This document shows, one piece after another, positions 22,471 through 33,850 of a DNA stretch of 64,000 nt. The position numbers were made by a program, and so were the translations under genes. The notes under the pieces were generated by a model that was not told the origin of the DNA, did no database searches, and saw nothing but the letters and a program-made list of their open reading frames with translations. Origin of the DNA: Cavia porcellus (lineage: Eukaryota; Chordata; Mammalia; Rodentia; Caviidae); assembly GCF_034190915.1 (NCBI RefSeq), contig NW_026947507.1:34199001-34263000 (forward strand). The letters are read 5' to 3'. Within the stretch, counting starts at the first letter, position 1, and each line of letters begins with the position of its first letter.

Positions 22471-24366
22471 AGGTGAAAAAAGATCAAGGCAGAAAAGTTG
22501 CCTCAAAGACAAATAACACAGCTTATAAAGAAGGAGAATAAAAAGGAAGTTGCATCTCTTGGACAAACTAGTCAGAAAGACATGAGTCTGTTTCATAAAG
22601 ACTTGAATCTGGCTTCCATGTAAGAGAAGTCAAGAAGCAGAAGTAAAACTGCCTCAGTCCTAACCCCACCAGTGTGTGCAAATGAGTTTTCACTGTACCA
22701 CAGATTCAGCCAGATTTGAGCCAGGCCTGGTACAGCAGCCTGAAAGGAAGGATAGACATAAGAAGCCATAAATGAAGAGCAGACATGAGGCAGGAACCTG
22801 ATAATGTACCACACCCCCAAACTAGACAAAAGAGTGAAAACTGAATCAATTGGTTTTCCAAAAGTTGACAGATGGTCATTGCAGCTTCTCACCCCATTGA
22901 ATATACCAAGTTTTCTGAGATTGTATCGACAGAGCTCAAGTCCCCAGGAGAAAACTCCAAGGACTGGTTGTTGTAAGCATTGACAATTTAAGTGGATTGA
23001 AGGGCAACAAGGAGGCCATGGGAATTTCACTGCTGGGGGCCAACTCGTCAGACGGGTTTCTGATATCTGAGCTTTGGAAAAAGTGGCCAGAGAAGTACAT
23101 GATCATTTGTTGAGACACTTGAGATGCTGGAGATCTGCCACAATGGTCTTGCATCAGGGACTGTTCAGGGAGGTCTGTTTGGCTTTCCACAGAGAGCACA
23201 ATGAGTGAATCCAGTGACTAGTGCAGGCCTACTCTCTCTCCCACATCTGCTCTGTACTTGATGACCCGGATCTTCCTAAACAGTTCCCTTGCTTCATTCA
23301 GGCAGAAGTCAGCCAAAGCATGAGAGTTAGAAAAGGAAAGGAGCAGAGCACAGCTATTCCCCAGCTGCTCAGCTTCCTCTCTGCCAGTGTAGGGGTGAAA
23401 GTGGATGGCTCCATCACATGGCCCAAGGTTTCAGGCCTTGCAGGACACATAAGATTTTCCATGTTCCAGAAATTGCTTCCCCTCCAAGCTTCTTTAGGCT
23501 CTTTGGAGATACCCTATCTCCAATGGTGATTTTCCACAAGCCTCCCTACATCTTTGCAAACAGACTTTACATTAAGTTCTCTTTGAATTGTTTTAAGAGC
23601 CCACTAACTCCTTCTCAGCTCCCACTGTGGATTCAGTCACTGTGGGTGGGCTCAGCATACCTTCTGGATCAACTCCAGCACACAGTCTGCCAAGTCCTCT
23701 GTGAACTGATGGACTCAGTCTTCCTGAGTAGCAAATGTAAGAGGTGAAGGTCTTGGTGAAAATCTATTTGCTAAACACTCATCTCTCCAAGACTCAGGCA
23801 TGTAATCTTTGTGACTTAATAAGAGCTAACATTGTTGTTCTTCTGTCCAGCACTTGTGAGCCTGAAGTTCCTTATTTATGATATCTGAGTGACACCCTTT
23901 ACCTCACAGTTGTAGGGAAGACAACTAAGTAGAACGAACAGCTCATGCACACCAGTTGGAGAGTAGTTTAATTTCCACTTCAAACTTAAACCCAAGACAT
24001 TTTACTCCAAGATCAGGGCTGTTTCTAGCAAACCATGTATCTCTGGACAACAATCTTTGTGTAAATGATGGGTCTGATTATGAAAGGACATCAGGAAGGC
24101 AGAAGATGCTATTCTAGATAGATGCTTGGGAAGGGCATAGAAGAAATTGAAGAGCTTCTTGTTCTGGAGTTGAAGTGTTTTTTTTTTTTAATTTTTAATT
24201 ATTTTGAAGGTAGTAAAATACAACAGAACAAGACATAACAAAGCCAATTGACACAGTGTAGTGAAATTGGTACAGAACTTCACAGCAGGTGACCAGGATA
24301 ACAGTAATAGGTGCCACAGTATATCTCCTTATCTTCACAATAGTTGTTCTTTCAATCTGGTATAGA
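22471..24366. other. Unassigned stretch with the densest overlapping open frames
   Basis: Includes the longest open frame in the window (reverse, 22593-23030, 145 codons), a reverse 87-codon frame that overlaps it, and forward frames of 102 and 109 codons at 23221-23747. None carries a recognised domain and they overlap in different frames, as expected where stop codons are sparse. An old processed pseudogene or unrecognised repeat internal sequence is possible but unsupported. Confidence 0.4.
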
Positions 24367-24494
24367 TTGGTTCTTGGGAAGATGGCAGATTGATAGGTAG
24401 CAGGGTAGAGAGCCTCTCTGAGAAAAACAACTCAGATGCTAGAATTTAACACCATGGAGAAAACCAGATGAAAGGAGAGGGATTATCATGGCTC

Positions 24495-24570
24495 AGGAAG
24501 AAACTGAGGAAAAAGAAAAGGAAACAGAAAAAGAAAAGAAAAGAAAGAAGGAAAAACAAGGACAAAAGGC
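24495..24570. repeat. Purine-rich (GA/AAAG) tract
   Basis: Long A/G-only run inside the 5' UTR of the element, the source of Lys/Glu-rich spurious frames. Confidence 0.7.
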
Positions 24571-25296
24571 TGGAACCAGACACACTCTCACTGGAGCCGG
24601 TCCTGCACTGTGCTGGGTGCGACTTGAAGTCAGACAACTCACGGTTACGCTGAACTCATGGTGGCCAAAATCAGGGGTTGGTGAGCCCAAGACACTTGGT
24701 GGGAGGATGCAGTTCAACAGATAGCAGAACCAGCATGGAGAGCTGCACTAACAATGTGGCAAGTGCTAGGAATTTGGCCCTGCAGAGGGGATGACCAGCT
24801 GGATGACATATTGGAGTTGGGCAGGATGGGCCTGAACCTGTAACTGCAGTGGCATCAGTGGGCCACTCATGTGCAAAAGAGGATTGGTAGGATCTGCTTG
24901 GGCTGGGTCACACCCCTGGTCAGGACCCAATAGTCAGGGACGAAGTTGTCCTGAACCTGTGATGTCCACACGGCATAGACTAAGGTGGTGAAGGCACTCA
25001 CTGGTTGACTGGCTCAGAGGAGAGAGGCCAACCCAGATCGGCCCTGCATGTACCTCAGATCATCAGCAAACTGGAGAGGGCAGCAATCCCCTAGCTAGCA
25101 GGCTTCAGAAAAACCATAAGCCAATACCTAAAGGGCCTAGAAAGCCAGACACACCTGTCTGAAACAAACCAGAAAGATAATAAGAGAAAGAAACAAGAAA
25201 AAGCCTCCAGTCACTGACCCAGCAAAAATAAATCCAGGAGAGGTAAATACAGAAGAGATCGAGGGCAGCAAACATGCAATACTGGACACTGTATCA

Positions 25297-26289
25297 GTGA
25301 ACATAAAGAAATACCTTTGTGACCTCATAGACAAACTTAAAACTGAAATTCTAATTCAAGTGAAGCAAGATATAAAAAGATTAATACAAGAAATGCTAAG
25401 TACTTCTCATGAAGACACAGATGGAAGAATGGAGGAACCCAAAAAAGGAGAGAAACCTTTGATGAAAAATATAAACAGAATCTAGAATTCATGAAACAGA
25501 TCCAAAGAGATTACCAGGAATTAAAAACTTCATTGAAAACTGGCAAAATTCCTTGATAGAAACTAAAGTTAGACTTTCAAAACATGAAGACAGATTTGCA
25601 ATGTGTGATTGCAAAAGGAAAGATCTCTTAAAAATAACAAGGAACCAGGAAGTAACAATACAAAGGCTAGAAGACAATAAGGGTATCTATAACTTAAGAA
25701 TAAAAAATGTGGGTAAGGAAGCAGGAGTAAACACAAATAAAATACAAAGGCTATTTATAGAAATAATTAAGGAAAACTTCCCAAGCATAGGAAAAGAAAG
25801 TGACATTCTGATATGTGAGGCTCTGATATGTGAGAACTCCAGCCAGCTACAACCAAAACAGATCTACACCCAGACATATAATCAAAATCCCAGAAATTCA
25901 CCACAAGAACAGAATACTAAAGCAGAGAAAAGAAACAGATCACCTATAAAGGAAAACCCATCAAAATCATGAAAGACTTCTTGACACAAACTATCAAATC
26001 AAGAAGAGCTTGAAATGAAGTATTCTAAGCCCTGAAATAAAATAACACATTGATGTACCCTGAAAAACTGTCTCTCAAAATTAATGGAGAAACAAAATGT
26101 TTCCAAGACAAAGAGGAACTGTGGGAGTTCATGACCACCAATCTAACCCTACAAAAAATAATGAAGGGCATTCTAGAGAGAGAAAAAAAAAATCACCAGG
26201 ATTCCAGCAACAGTGACAGAGAGGCCTCAATGAATGTGGCAGACAGTGGAATGAAGGAGAAAAGTAGACAACCAACAGCAGAAAAATAG
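25297..26289 (+). pseudogene. L1 ORF1 protein pseudogene (coiled coil, RRM, C-terminal domain)
   Basis: ORF1p is the trimeric RNA-binding chaperone that coats L1 RNA in cytoplasmic particles. Three open pieces line up in family order. 25297-25485 is Lys/Glu/Ile/Leu-rich with coiled-coil character. 25553-25972 gives the end of the coiled coil and the RRM-like segment ('YNLRIKNVGKEAG', then 'IIKENFPSIGKESDI', positions resembling the conserved ORF1p core). 26050-26289 starts 'MYPEKLSLKINGETK' and continues to 'FMTTNLTLQKIMKGIL', the C-terminal domain. Frameshifts and stops separate the pieces, so no intact protein is made. Total length fits ORF1p of about 330-380 residues. The following stop leads into only a trace of ORF2. 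Confidence 0.75.
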
Positions 26290-26887
26290 CATAGCAGAGA
26301 TGAGGCAGAGAACACTGGCTATAATCTCTAACACAGATGGCCTTGATATACTAACAAAAAGAAACACAGGCAGAGTAGATCAGGAGATAGGGTCCATCAA
26401 GATACTCTAAGTAGGAAATATAATCTACCTGAAAAAGGGTTAATGAACCGAAAGTCAAGGATGAGAAGACAATGCTCTATGTGACAGGGAACCAGAGAGA
26501 AATAGGGACAGCTTGTCCAGCAGCTGCACATAGGTTGGAAAGTCATGAAACTTTTGTGCAGTTCTACTCAGCTAGAAGGAAGGAAAACCTTGAGGATTTA
26601 GTAGGTAAAGGAATACAGCTCAAGATCAAGCTCAGGGGTAAAAAGGTTCAACACCACTTAGATAAATAATGAGTTGCCCCCCCCAACCTAAGAGTGAAAC
26701 GAGTTAGTGGTACCCAAAATGGACAAAGCGACCTGAGAAAGGGAAAGAGGGGAATTGTCTAAAAAAAGAAGGCAGAGAACATTGTTAATAGTGTATCAGA
26801 ATTTACAAGCTACATTAATCTTATCACTCTGTTTAGTTTAATTTTATTCTGTTGTAGTCTGTCTATTCATACTAGATCTGAGGGCAT

Positions 26888-27912
26888 AGACAGCTATCCC
26901 AAAAGTAGCAGGCTATAACATGGTAACTATCCTTAATTTCCTATTAACTTAACCTGAAGCCAGTATTACTTACACTGTCTTACTATGAATGTTCTTATTT
27001 GAATCTGGTTTGTTAGATTACTGTTTTGTCTTGACTGCTTTTATTCAAATTTGGTATGCTTGGTAGTTTCAAGTCTAAGAACAGAGGCAGCTACTTTGAA
27101 GATGACAAGATGCAATAATCCCATTCTGGTTTGATTATTAACTGCTTTTGAAGTCCTATAATGTCTTCAATGTTTTGTTTTTATTAACATTGCCATGTAG
27201 TGCTATGTTTGATTATATTATGCCTGATGATATAGACAATTCTATTGATAATAACAAGAGACATCATAGTAACTACTGTAGATCACCTAATATTGTGGTT
27301 TTATATGACTTTTTCATTTCATGTTTTTCTAGGAATTTGTTTTGTTGTCTTGTTTCGATTTGTTTTTCCCTCTAATACAGAAAGGATAGGTATACACATA
27401 GAGACTCACACATGCAGAACTTCTAAACAGTTTATGAGATTAGATTATATAATGCACAATGTAATGAACAGATACTCTGAAGAAAAAGAGACACTAAGAT
27501 AGTGCTAATTCCATAGCATCATGATATAAAATCTAGCAATACTATTATTCTCTGTCCAGAGTGATATTAGTCTGTTTTCTTTTGTTTAATTTCAACATAT
27601 ATAAAGATATGGACAGCTATTTTGAAGAGAACGAGAGACAATATGGCAGCCATTGTTGACTTCCTTAATGTCTGGTCTTGAAGACCTAAAATAACTTTAT
27701 CATCCTGTTCTGATCAGTTTAGTATTATTTTGTTCAGTATGAATTCACTTTGTGTGACACTGTGTGTCTACTGTGTAGACAACTATTTGGAAGAACACAA
27801 GAGACAATATGATAGTGAATATCTCTGGTGGTCTTGCTTTGAAATCTGTGTTTCTTACATTGTTTTCTTATTATCTGTTTTGTTCTGTTTAATTTTACCC
27901 TCTTTAAAAAAT
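26888..27912 (+). repeat. Degenerate tandem array of about 150-165-bp units in the 3' region
   Basis: A block near 'cagctattttgaag...gagacaatatggtagc' recurs with starts near 26890, 27088, 27234, 27469 (weak), 27613 and 27778. Each is followed by a T-rich part with 'ttctgtttaattttatt'-like text. Spacings are about 198, 146, 235, 144 and 165, so the units are uneven and diverged. The last ends in 'ccctctttaaaaaatta'. Three related units occur in the second copy at 43.8-44.2 kb. Confidence 0.65.
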
Positions 27913-27922
27913 TAGGTATAGA

Positions 27923-28519
27923 AAAATCAAATGAAACACAGAACATTATAGAACTTATCAAAACAGAATATTGAATAGAGCAATAGCATTAATCAGAACA
28001 AAGCAAAATAATAATAAAAATATTTGCCTTCAAAGAAATGGTAGAAGGAAATCCCCCTTATTTGCTATATTGCATATGATCAACCTCCCAAGAGATGCTC
28101 AGACCTCTGGCTCTCATTTGCTAGGGGTGGTGGGGAGTGGTGGAAAGATAGGATGTTTGATTCTCAGCCTGCACGCCGGTAGGCTCATGGCTGCATATCA
28201 GGGAAGCGAGCTGGTTGCTTGGTTTCCCAGCACCCTAAGTTCCAACATGGTATGGATCTTGGGAGGTCCTGGGTAGTTCTTGCCCTGGGGTAGTTGCAGC
28301 TTGCTGGAGCCACAGCCACTTACCAGGGAGGCAAGCTGGTTGCTTCGAAGTGTTTTTTGTTTGCTTTTCCTGCTAGGCGCTAAGGGCAGTCAAATCTTCA
28401 CATCTGCAAGTGGAGAATAACAGGGACAATGTTGACAAGAACTATAGTAGCGTTCACTGTTACATTGACAGGTAAGCACGAGGGTTACACTCTACATGTT
28501 CACCAAAAAATCAGCCCTG
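27923..28519. other. Unassigned DNA with a 25-bp repeat pair
   Basis: Holds a near repeat at 28196-28220 and 28321-28345 (22 of 25 identical, 125 bp apart). The flanking text is only weakly similar. No family recognised. Confidence 0.5.
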
Positions 28520-28650
28520 GCAGGTGGCCACCATTATCCCCATTATACAGATGTAGAAATCAAGATCACAATAACCTCAGGTTATTCTGCTACTAAGAAG
28601 ACCCAAAATCCAACCTAGTCTGTCCAGATTAAAAATCTGGAGATATGGGC
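28520..28650 (-). mobile_element. MIR SINE, reverse strand
   Basis: Antisense MIR pattern: 'attatccccattatacagat', 'gtagaaatcaagatcacaat', then 'ctaagaagacccaaaatcca'. Confidence 0.6.
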
Positions 28651-28812
28651 CAGGGCTGTTCTCACTATTTATTGAAAGGCATGAAGGACTTTTGCCAGGG
28701 AAAATATTTTCTTTCTCTTTTCATTGGACATTCAGCCTGCAAAAGAGACTGAAATCACAGCAAAGTGACTATTTTTATGTGGTATGTGGAGGCTGATGGG
28801 GAGTGTATCACC

Positions 28813-29415
28813 TGTGGTGGTTCATTAATTAATGGTCAATTTTGAGTGGGGAATGCCCAGCTAAATTGAGTCAGCATGGTTCCAGGCATGGAAGACCCAC
28901 TTTAAGGAGGCTCACTCCTGGAATGGAATAAAAGAAGAACAGAGGGAAAGACGTCAGCTCGTTCTCCTTGGAAGAGCTTCCTTGTGGCTGATTTTTCTCA
29001 GAGAAGCTTCTGACATTCTCTTCAAGGCAACTGTAGTTTTCACCTTCACCTTGGGTGTTTTCTCCAGGTTTTTGGTGCGGATTCTTCAGCTTCCAGCACT
29101 GATCTTTGATCTGCCACAGATTCTTTAGCTTTTAGTATCAACCTTTCTGCCTCTGTCCCGGTGCAGACCCCTCAGTCTTCTGTCTTGGATCCTTCAACCT
29201 CCTGAGGCTGACTGCTGTGGGACACTGTCCTCGGCTCTGGGCCTTCAGCTGGATCCTTTGGGTCCCCAGCACACAGACAGATCTCTCACACTCATCTAAA
29301 TTTGACTCTGTGAGCAGCTACTCTAGACCAATCTTGTAAATTTATGCATTAAGACTGCATTAAATCTGACTCGGAGCATGTGCAATCTTTTTGAGGAGCC
29401 TTCCCCTATCCCTGC
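28813..29415 (+). mobile_element. Putative LTR-like repeat with internal degenerate repetition
   Basis: Starts LTR-like ('tgtggtggttcattaattaa'). Inside, a motif of the type 'gattcttcagcttcc' recurs at about 29081, 29129, 29167 and 29188 with irregular spacing. Family not assigned. It may instead be two repeats side by side. Confidence 0.35.
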
Positions 29416-29989
29416 AAGCTCCTGTAAGCACTGACTAATACACCATCTAAACTGAGCTAGCATCCAATCGAAACTGAGTTAATATCTCATCTCATCTCAA
29501 CTGAACCAGCTTGCCCTGGAGGTAGACTTGGAGGGTCTGGGTAAATCGTGAAGGAGGTTGTATCAAGTTCCTGCCTTGATGTTGTCTTAACCTTTAGCAA
29601 TTCTGGGGCACCCACACTGTGGCACACCTTACTCACTGCTTGCCTTTCCATGCATGCCTGGCCTTTTCTGCTGATGAATAATTGAAAACAGATGAACAGC
29701 AAATCTCCTCCCAGTGATAATTAGCAAATTTCAGTATAGGAGGGGAATCCTACCTGGGGTTTTATAAATATTGAATCAAGATCCTTTCATCTCTGTAAAA
29801 GTCTTCAGCCTCTGGCCACAACTCAGGAAGCCACCTGAGTCCCCTTTAGTCTGGTGGTTTAACAGCCCATGGCAGCTGAAATCTGCTTAGCCAATTAGCA
29901 GAGAGGAGTTGGAGTAGGGGTGGAGGAGGCACTGCTGTCCCAAACCAGAGATGACTCCATAGAGGAGGGCACAGGTGCCATCCCAGAGC
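29416..29989. other. Unassigned DNA
   Basis: No recognised family. 'aaactgagcta', 'aaactgagtta' and 'caactgaacca' repeat loosely at 29447-29506. Confidence 0.4.
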
Positions 29990-30420
29990 TCTTTGCAGTG
30001 CCAGTGTTCTTTCCCCACAGAGTAGCAAAGTTCTGCAAGAAAGGGTTAAACAAATTTTCTCTTTTTAATTATTTTAAAGTCTTTATTTTATTACTAGGGT
30101 CATGCGCTCCTCTTCAAAATGGTGTTTGGACTTGGAGCTTGAGATAAATCACTCAGAGCAGCTGACTCCTTAATGTAAATAATTTAGCTTAATAAATAAG
30201 TTAAGTCTAGAGTCTCTCCAGCCTTTCTGGCAGCTCATTCATCTCCTGTCTCCTCAGTGTGTCAAGTTGTGCCCCACTGCCAGGACTTCTCAGGGCTAAT
30301 GGCCTTTTCCTGTCCTGTCACAACAAACAGCATTTTGTAAGAAAGAGACCTTTCAAGTGCTTCCTCGGTGTCTTCACAATCACTTGGCAGAGTCATTGAA
30401 ACAAGCAGCCAATTTGCAGG
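29990..30420. other. Possible conserved non-coding element
   Basis: Non-repetitive, balanced composition, with dense motif-like blocks: 'gcagctgactccttaatgta', 'aaataatttagcttaataaa' and 'cctttcaagtgctt' (contains an NKX2-type TCAAGTG). No open frame of interest. The appearance only suggests conservation; no alignment was available. Confidence 0.3.
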
Positions 30421-31733
30421 GTGCTTGGAGTGCAGTGGGCAGGTGGGAGGCTGAGCCTTCTCTAAGATGAAGTGCAGGTGCCCCGGGGAGGGGAGGGATG
30501 GTGTGGGAGGAGAGGAGCAGAAAAAGAGGGAGGGAAACTTGGAGGAGCTGAAGGAAGCTGGAGAACAGATCTGGGGAGAAAGTGAGACTGACAGTCATGA
30601 AGAGAACTACAGCTGAGCCCCGAGACGCACTAATTAATGTACATATTGATTACATAGGATATGCACTGTTACAAGATACATGAGAGGAGATAGAGTAAGG
30701 AAATTGGATCACATGATAGAGGCTGTGAAGTACTACAACTGGGTTATTCCCATCCATGCAAACCCCATCTGGGCACCATAATCCTACAGCACAACAGGCC
30801 ATCTGCAGTCTGGAGAGCATGCGATTCAGCACTTGTGGTTCAGTCCAAGTTCAAAGCCCTGAGAACCTAGGTGCCACTGCGGGAAATCTTGGAGCTGCAG
30901 AGAAGCTGGAGCTGTGATGTCCAAGAACATAAGCAGGAGAATGTCCTGGCTCCAGGACAGGGAGGAAGGAAATCCCTTTCTTCCTTTTTGTTCTATCCAA
31001 GCCCTGGCCGACTGAGGGTGGATCCTGGCCACTCAGTCTACTTGCTCAGATGCTCCTCTCCTCTTGAGACACCCTGCCTAACACACCCGCACAGAATGCT
31101 GCTCCAGTTCTGTAAGTGTTCCTTCATGCAACCAAGCTCATACGCAAGATGCTATCACATCCTGCACACTGACTCAAGACAGCAGAAAAGAAAGGGAAAG
31201 TAATCAAGCTAAGACCAGTGCCAACTTACCTCGCAGCACTGCATTAGCAGTCACAAACCCAAGTCAGTTGGTGACTGCCGGGGGCAAAACACTCACCTCT
31301 CTGAACCCATTTTTCATCTCTGCAGTGAGAGGGAGAGAAACAGCCTTCTCAGTGATGCTCTAGTGTGTGCAGACATCAAGAGAGGTGCTGGCAATCTTTA
31401 CTCCTTGGATGTCTGCACTAACTGGGTTGGGCTCAGGGATACACTGCCCTTCTCTGAGATTCTTTTGGCTCTAGTGTGCTATGATCCATCTCTAAACTAT
31501 CAGATACAGGAGGCTCAAGAGTGCACACACAACCACTGAAAAACAAAGACTCTCATTTGAAGAATCCATGGGCACCATGCCATTGATTCTTTAATAAAAC
31601 AGCTCTGTGCTCACCCACATCCAAGAGGGGAAAAGACTACAGTTTCTTCGGGAAGAGGAACTGGAAAGACCAGGGGAAGGCAGGAGCAGGCAGAGGTCAG
31701 CTCTGGCCAGAAAATTCACCCCTGTACCCAGGA
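30421..31733. other. Unassigned DNA with a purine-rich tract
   Basis: A purine-rich stretch lies at about 30490-30590. A motif at 30740-30783 recurs at 31734-31777. Otherwise no family, RNA gene or credible exon. Confidence 0.45.
30740..30783. repeat. First copy of a 44-bp dispersed motif
   Basis: Shares 'attcccatcca(c/t)gcaaa', then 'gcacca(c/t)aatcc', with 31734-31777. About 1 kb apart, same orientation. Probably two fragments of one unidentified old repeat. Confidence 0.5.
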
Positions 31734-31777
31734 GCACTATTCCCATCCACGCAAATCCCGGCCAGCACCACAATCCA
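31734..31777. repeat. Second copy of the 44-bp dispersed motif
   Basis: Partner of 30740-30783. The surrounding sequence is not obviously related. Confidence 0.5.
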
Positions 31778-31779
31778 AT

Positions 31780-32170
31780 TAAAGTAATTGTCGCCTAAAC
31801 GGCTCTTATAGAAGGGAAGCAGTCACTAAGGGCGGGGTACAGCATCTTTCAAGGAAAGCGGATGGCTTGAAAATGCAAGAAACAATTTCTCTAGATGGAA
31901 AATGAATGCAATGAATCTGAGTGCGGTAGGAAATCTTATGAGAAAATAAGACTTTGGGAGGATTTATTGAAAGACATAATTGCAACAAGTATATTGATTT
32001 TACATAGATAAGAAAACAAATGTTGGCAGGGATTGAATTTGGTTTATTACATTTATTTCCCCACAGAGTTAATGCATTTAAAGACATGGTTTATTTTTCA
32101 AATGGAGAAACATTGTTTTCAGAGACCTTTATTAGGTTCTTGCCAATTCCCCTGTCTTCCCTTTCCAGGA
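31780..32170. other. Possible conserved non-coding element
   Basis: Non-repetitive and AT-rich with homeobox-like words ('ccaattaaagtaattg', 'gagttaatgcatttaaagac'). Inference from texture only. Confidence 0.25.
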
Positions 32171-33439
32171 AAATTGGTTTGTATGGGGTGGGAGTAAAAA
32201 CAAGGGGTCCTTCTCTTTCTGGGAAGGTTTCTGAACCAAAAGCTGTTGGTGCTTCCCAGGCAAAAGTGATCCAATGCCTGCTGTCTCTCCTGCTTCTTAA
32301 TATAAGGACAGCAGTACTAATAGGTACAAAGAGGAAGTCAGGATCATGCTCAGGTTGTCATCTGCTCCCTACACATTGACAATCTAGACTCGGTGACAGA
32401 AAGCCAGTGGCCACTTCATCAGTGAGAAATTTTTCAGGAAGCTCTAGTCTTTGACTTACACTTTGAAATCCTTGGACAAATCCTAAAGCCATCCAGATGA
32501 GTGGGGGGCTGAAATGATTGCTACCGTACCTGAGAGCCTCAATTTTTCAACTACTGTGGGGTTGCATCAGCAGTCCCATGAGGTATCTGTATTTCTTGTT
32601 TTCCAGACCTGGATATTGGGTCTCAGACATTAAGAAATTTGACAAATGGACCTGTCTAACTGGAAGCTCAGAGGCTGCATTTCCTCTCTATTCAAAGGAC
32701 TGAGCTGGGGGCTAGTTCAGAGACTATTCTTGAGGGTGTGCAGTGAAGGAACTAAGGTGCATGATGCCCAGAAAAAGTCACTCATCAAGCCAGCATCTGT
32801 GTGCAGAAGTAGATCTAGGAAGGGGCAGGAAAGAAGGGTACTTTTGGCTCTAACTTTGGTAGCTGAGGACCCCTCTTAATGAGATTTGATGTCTTGGACC
32901 TGCTCACTCAATGACCACACTGATGTCATCCTCTTCCTATGATGATGTTGCTTAACCTAAGTCCCTTTGTACCTAAGGTCCATTCTTGGTGTGAAGCCTA
33001 TATCTGCTAAAAATTCAAGTTAGCACTTAACACTTTAAGATTTATACAATTTTTTTATATAATCTTATTTAGATCATAAATTATTCTGAGATTTTCATAA
33101 CAGAAACCTTACAAAGAGAGCAACTAAGACTTAGAGAACTAAAGTATCTTTGCTAATCTCAACCACTCACCATGAAGTCCAGGACCCGATGCCATCAGGT
33201 CTCCATGGAAACAGATTCTTGCAATCACTTTGCTGCTGATTCCTATCTGCTCATTGTAGCAGCCACACCCTTCTCTGGCCATGTGGAAGCACCTCTACAG
33301 CATCTCCATTCCTCTTCTGGTAGCTTTGGCCATGTAAATTATTCAGAATTAATCTTGCTTGCTCCTAAATCTACATACAACTTTTCAGGAGTAACTAATA
33401 CTTGTCTTAATCACATCCGAGACACAGCTTTATATGCTC
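32171..33439. other. Unassigned DNA
   Basis: No repeat recognised. The overlapping forward frames (119, 61, 77 and 98 codons between 32020 and 33468) have no domain. Confidence 0.45.
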
Positions 33440-33850
33440 CTTGCAACAACACATTCAATTATGATTGATTGGAATTTAAGTTCTGATTTCTCTTAGAATA
33501 TAATCAGTCCTGAATGGGAAAATTTTACAGTGACAATTAAAATAATGAAAGTGAACTTTAATTGACATTCAAAGAGTGTCACTTGGGAATAACTCCACAG
33601 TGCTGGCCTGCCTGCTGCATTCTGGGAGCTGGGCCATTCAGCAGGCCACTGTTCACACATTAGGTATCATGCAAATGCTGGGGTTAACCCCTAACTGGCA
33701 GGCTTTGTAAAATGTACTGCAAGTTGCCTGCTACTTAATCATGTATTTCTTTGAGATGATTTTTGTTTACATCTACAAGACCTGTTAATTGTGCAAATGT
33801 GTAAATAGTCACTGAATAACTCCATCAAAAGAACCTCCTGGCTTTGGGAA
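33440..33850. other. Possible conserved non-coding element with octamer motif
   Basis: Carries a perfect octamer ATGCAAAT near 33669 and several homeobox-like words ('actttaattgacattcaaag', 'cctgttaattgtgcaaatgt'). No repeat family recognised. Enhancer-like by texture; not proven. Confidence 0.3.

Larger units (their letters stand above)
24367..27914 (+). mobile_element. HAL1-like (ORF1-only) L1-derived element, about 3.55 kb
   Basis: In order: a 5' start like that at 15.1 kb ('gggaagatggcagattgata'), a purine-rich then GC-richer 5' UTR to about 25290, ORF1 (25297-26289, decayed), a short piece near 26315-26410 resembling the N-terminus of ORF2 endonuclease, and then, in place of the rest of ORF2, a degenerate tandem array (26888-27912) and A-rich tail. 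A possible 8-bp duplication GGTATAGA flanks it (24359-24366 and 27915-27922). ORF1 with nearly no ORF2 is the definition of half-L1 (HAL1) elements, which depend on L1 for mobility. The alternative is a single L1 with an internal deletion; the second copy at 43.4 kb, sharing the array and tail, argues against that. Confidence 0.6.

Noticed and set aside
22593..23030. Longest open frame (145 codons, reverse)
   Set aside because: No domain, no supporting neighbour, overlapped by another reverse frame in a different frame, and no sign of splice sites or retrogene tail.
25297..26289. Functional ORF1 gene
   Set aside because: Three separate frames with stops and frameshifts between them; decayed transposon, not a gene.
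26888..27912. CRISPR-like repeat array
   Set aside because: Units are long, diverged and directly adjacent without unique spacers, and the genome is mammalian; it is a transposon 3' array.
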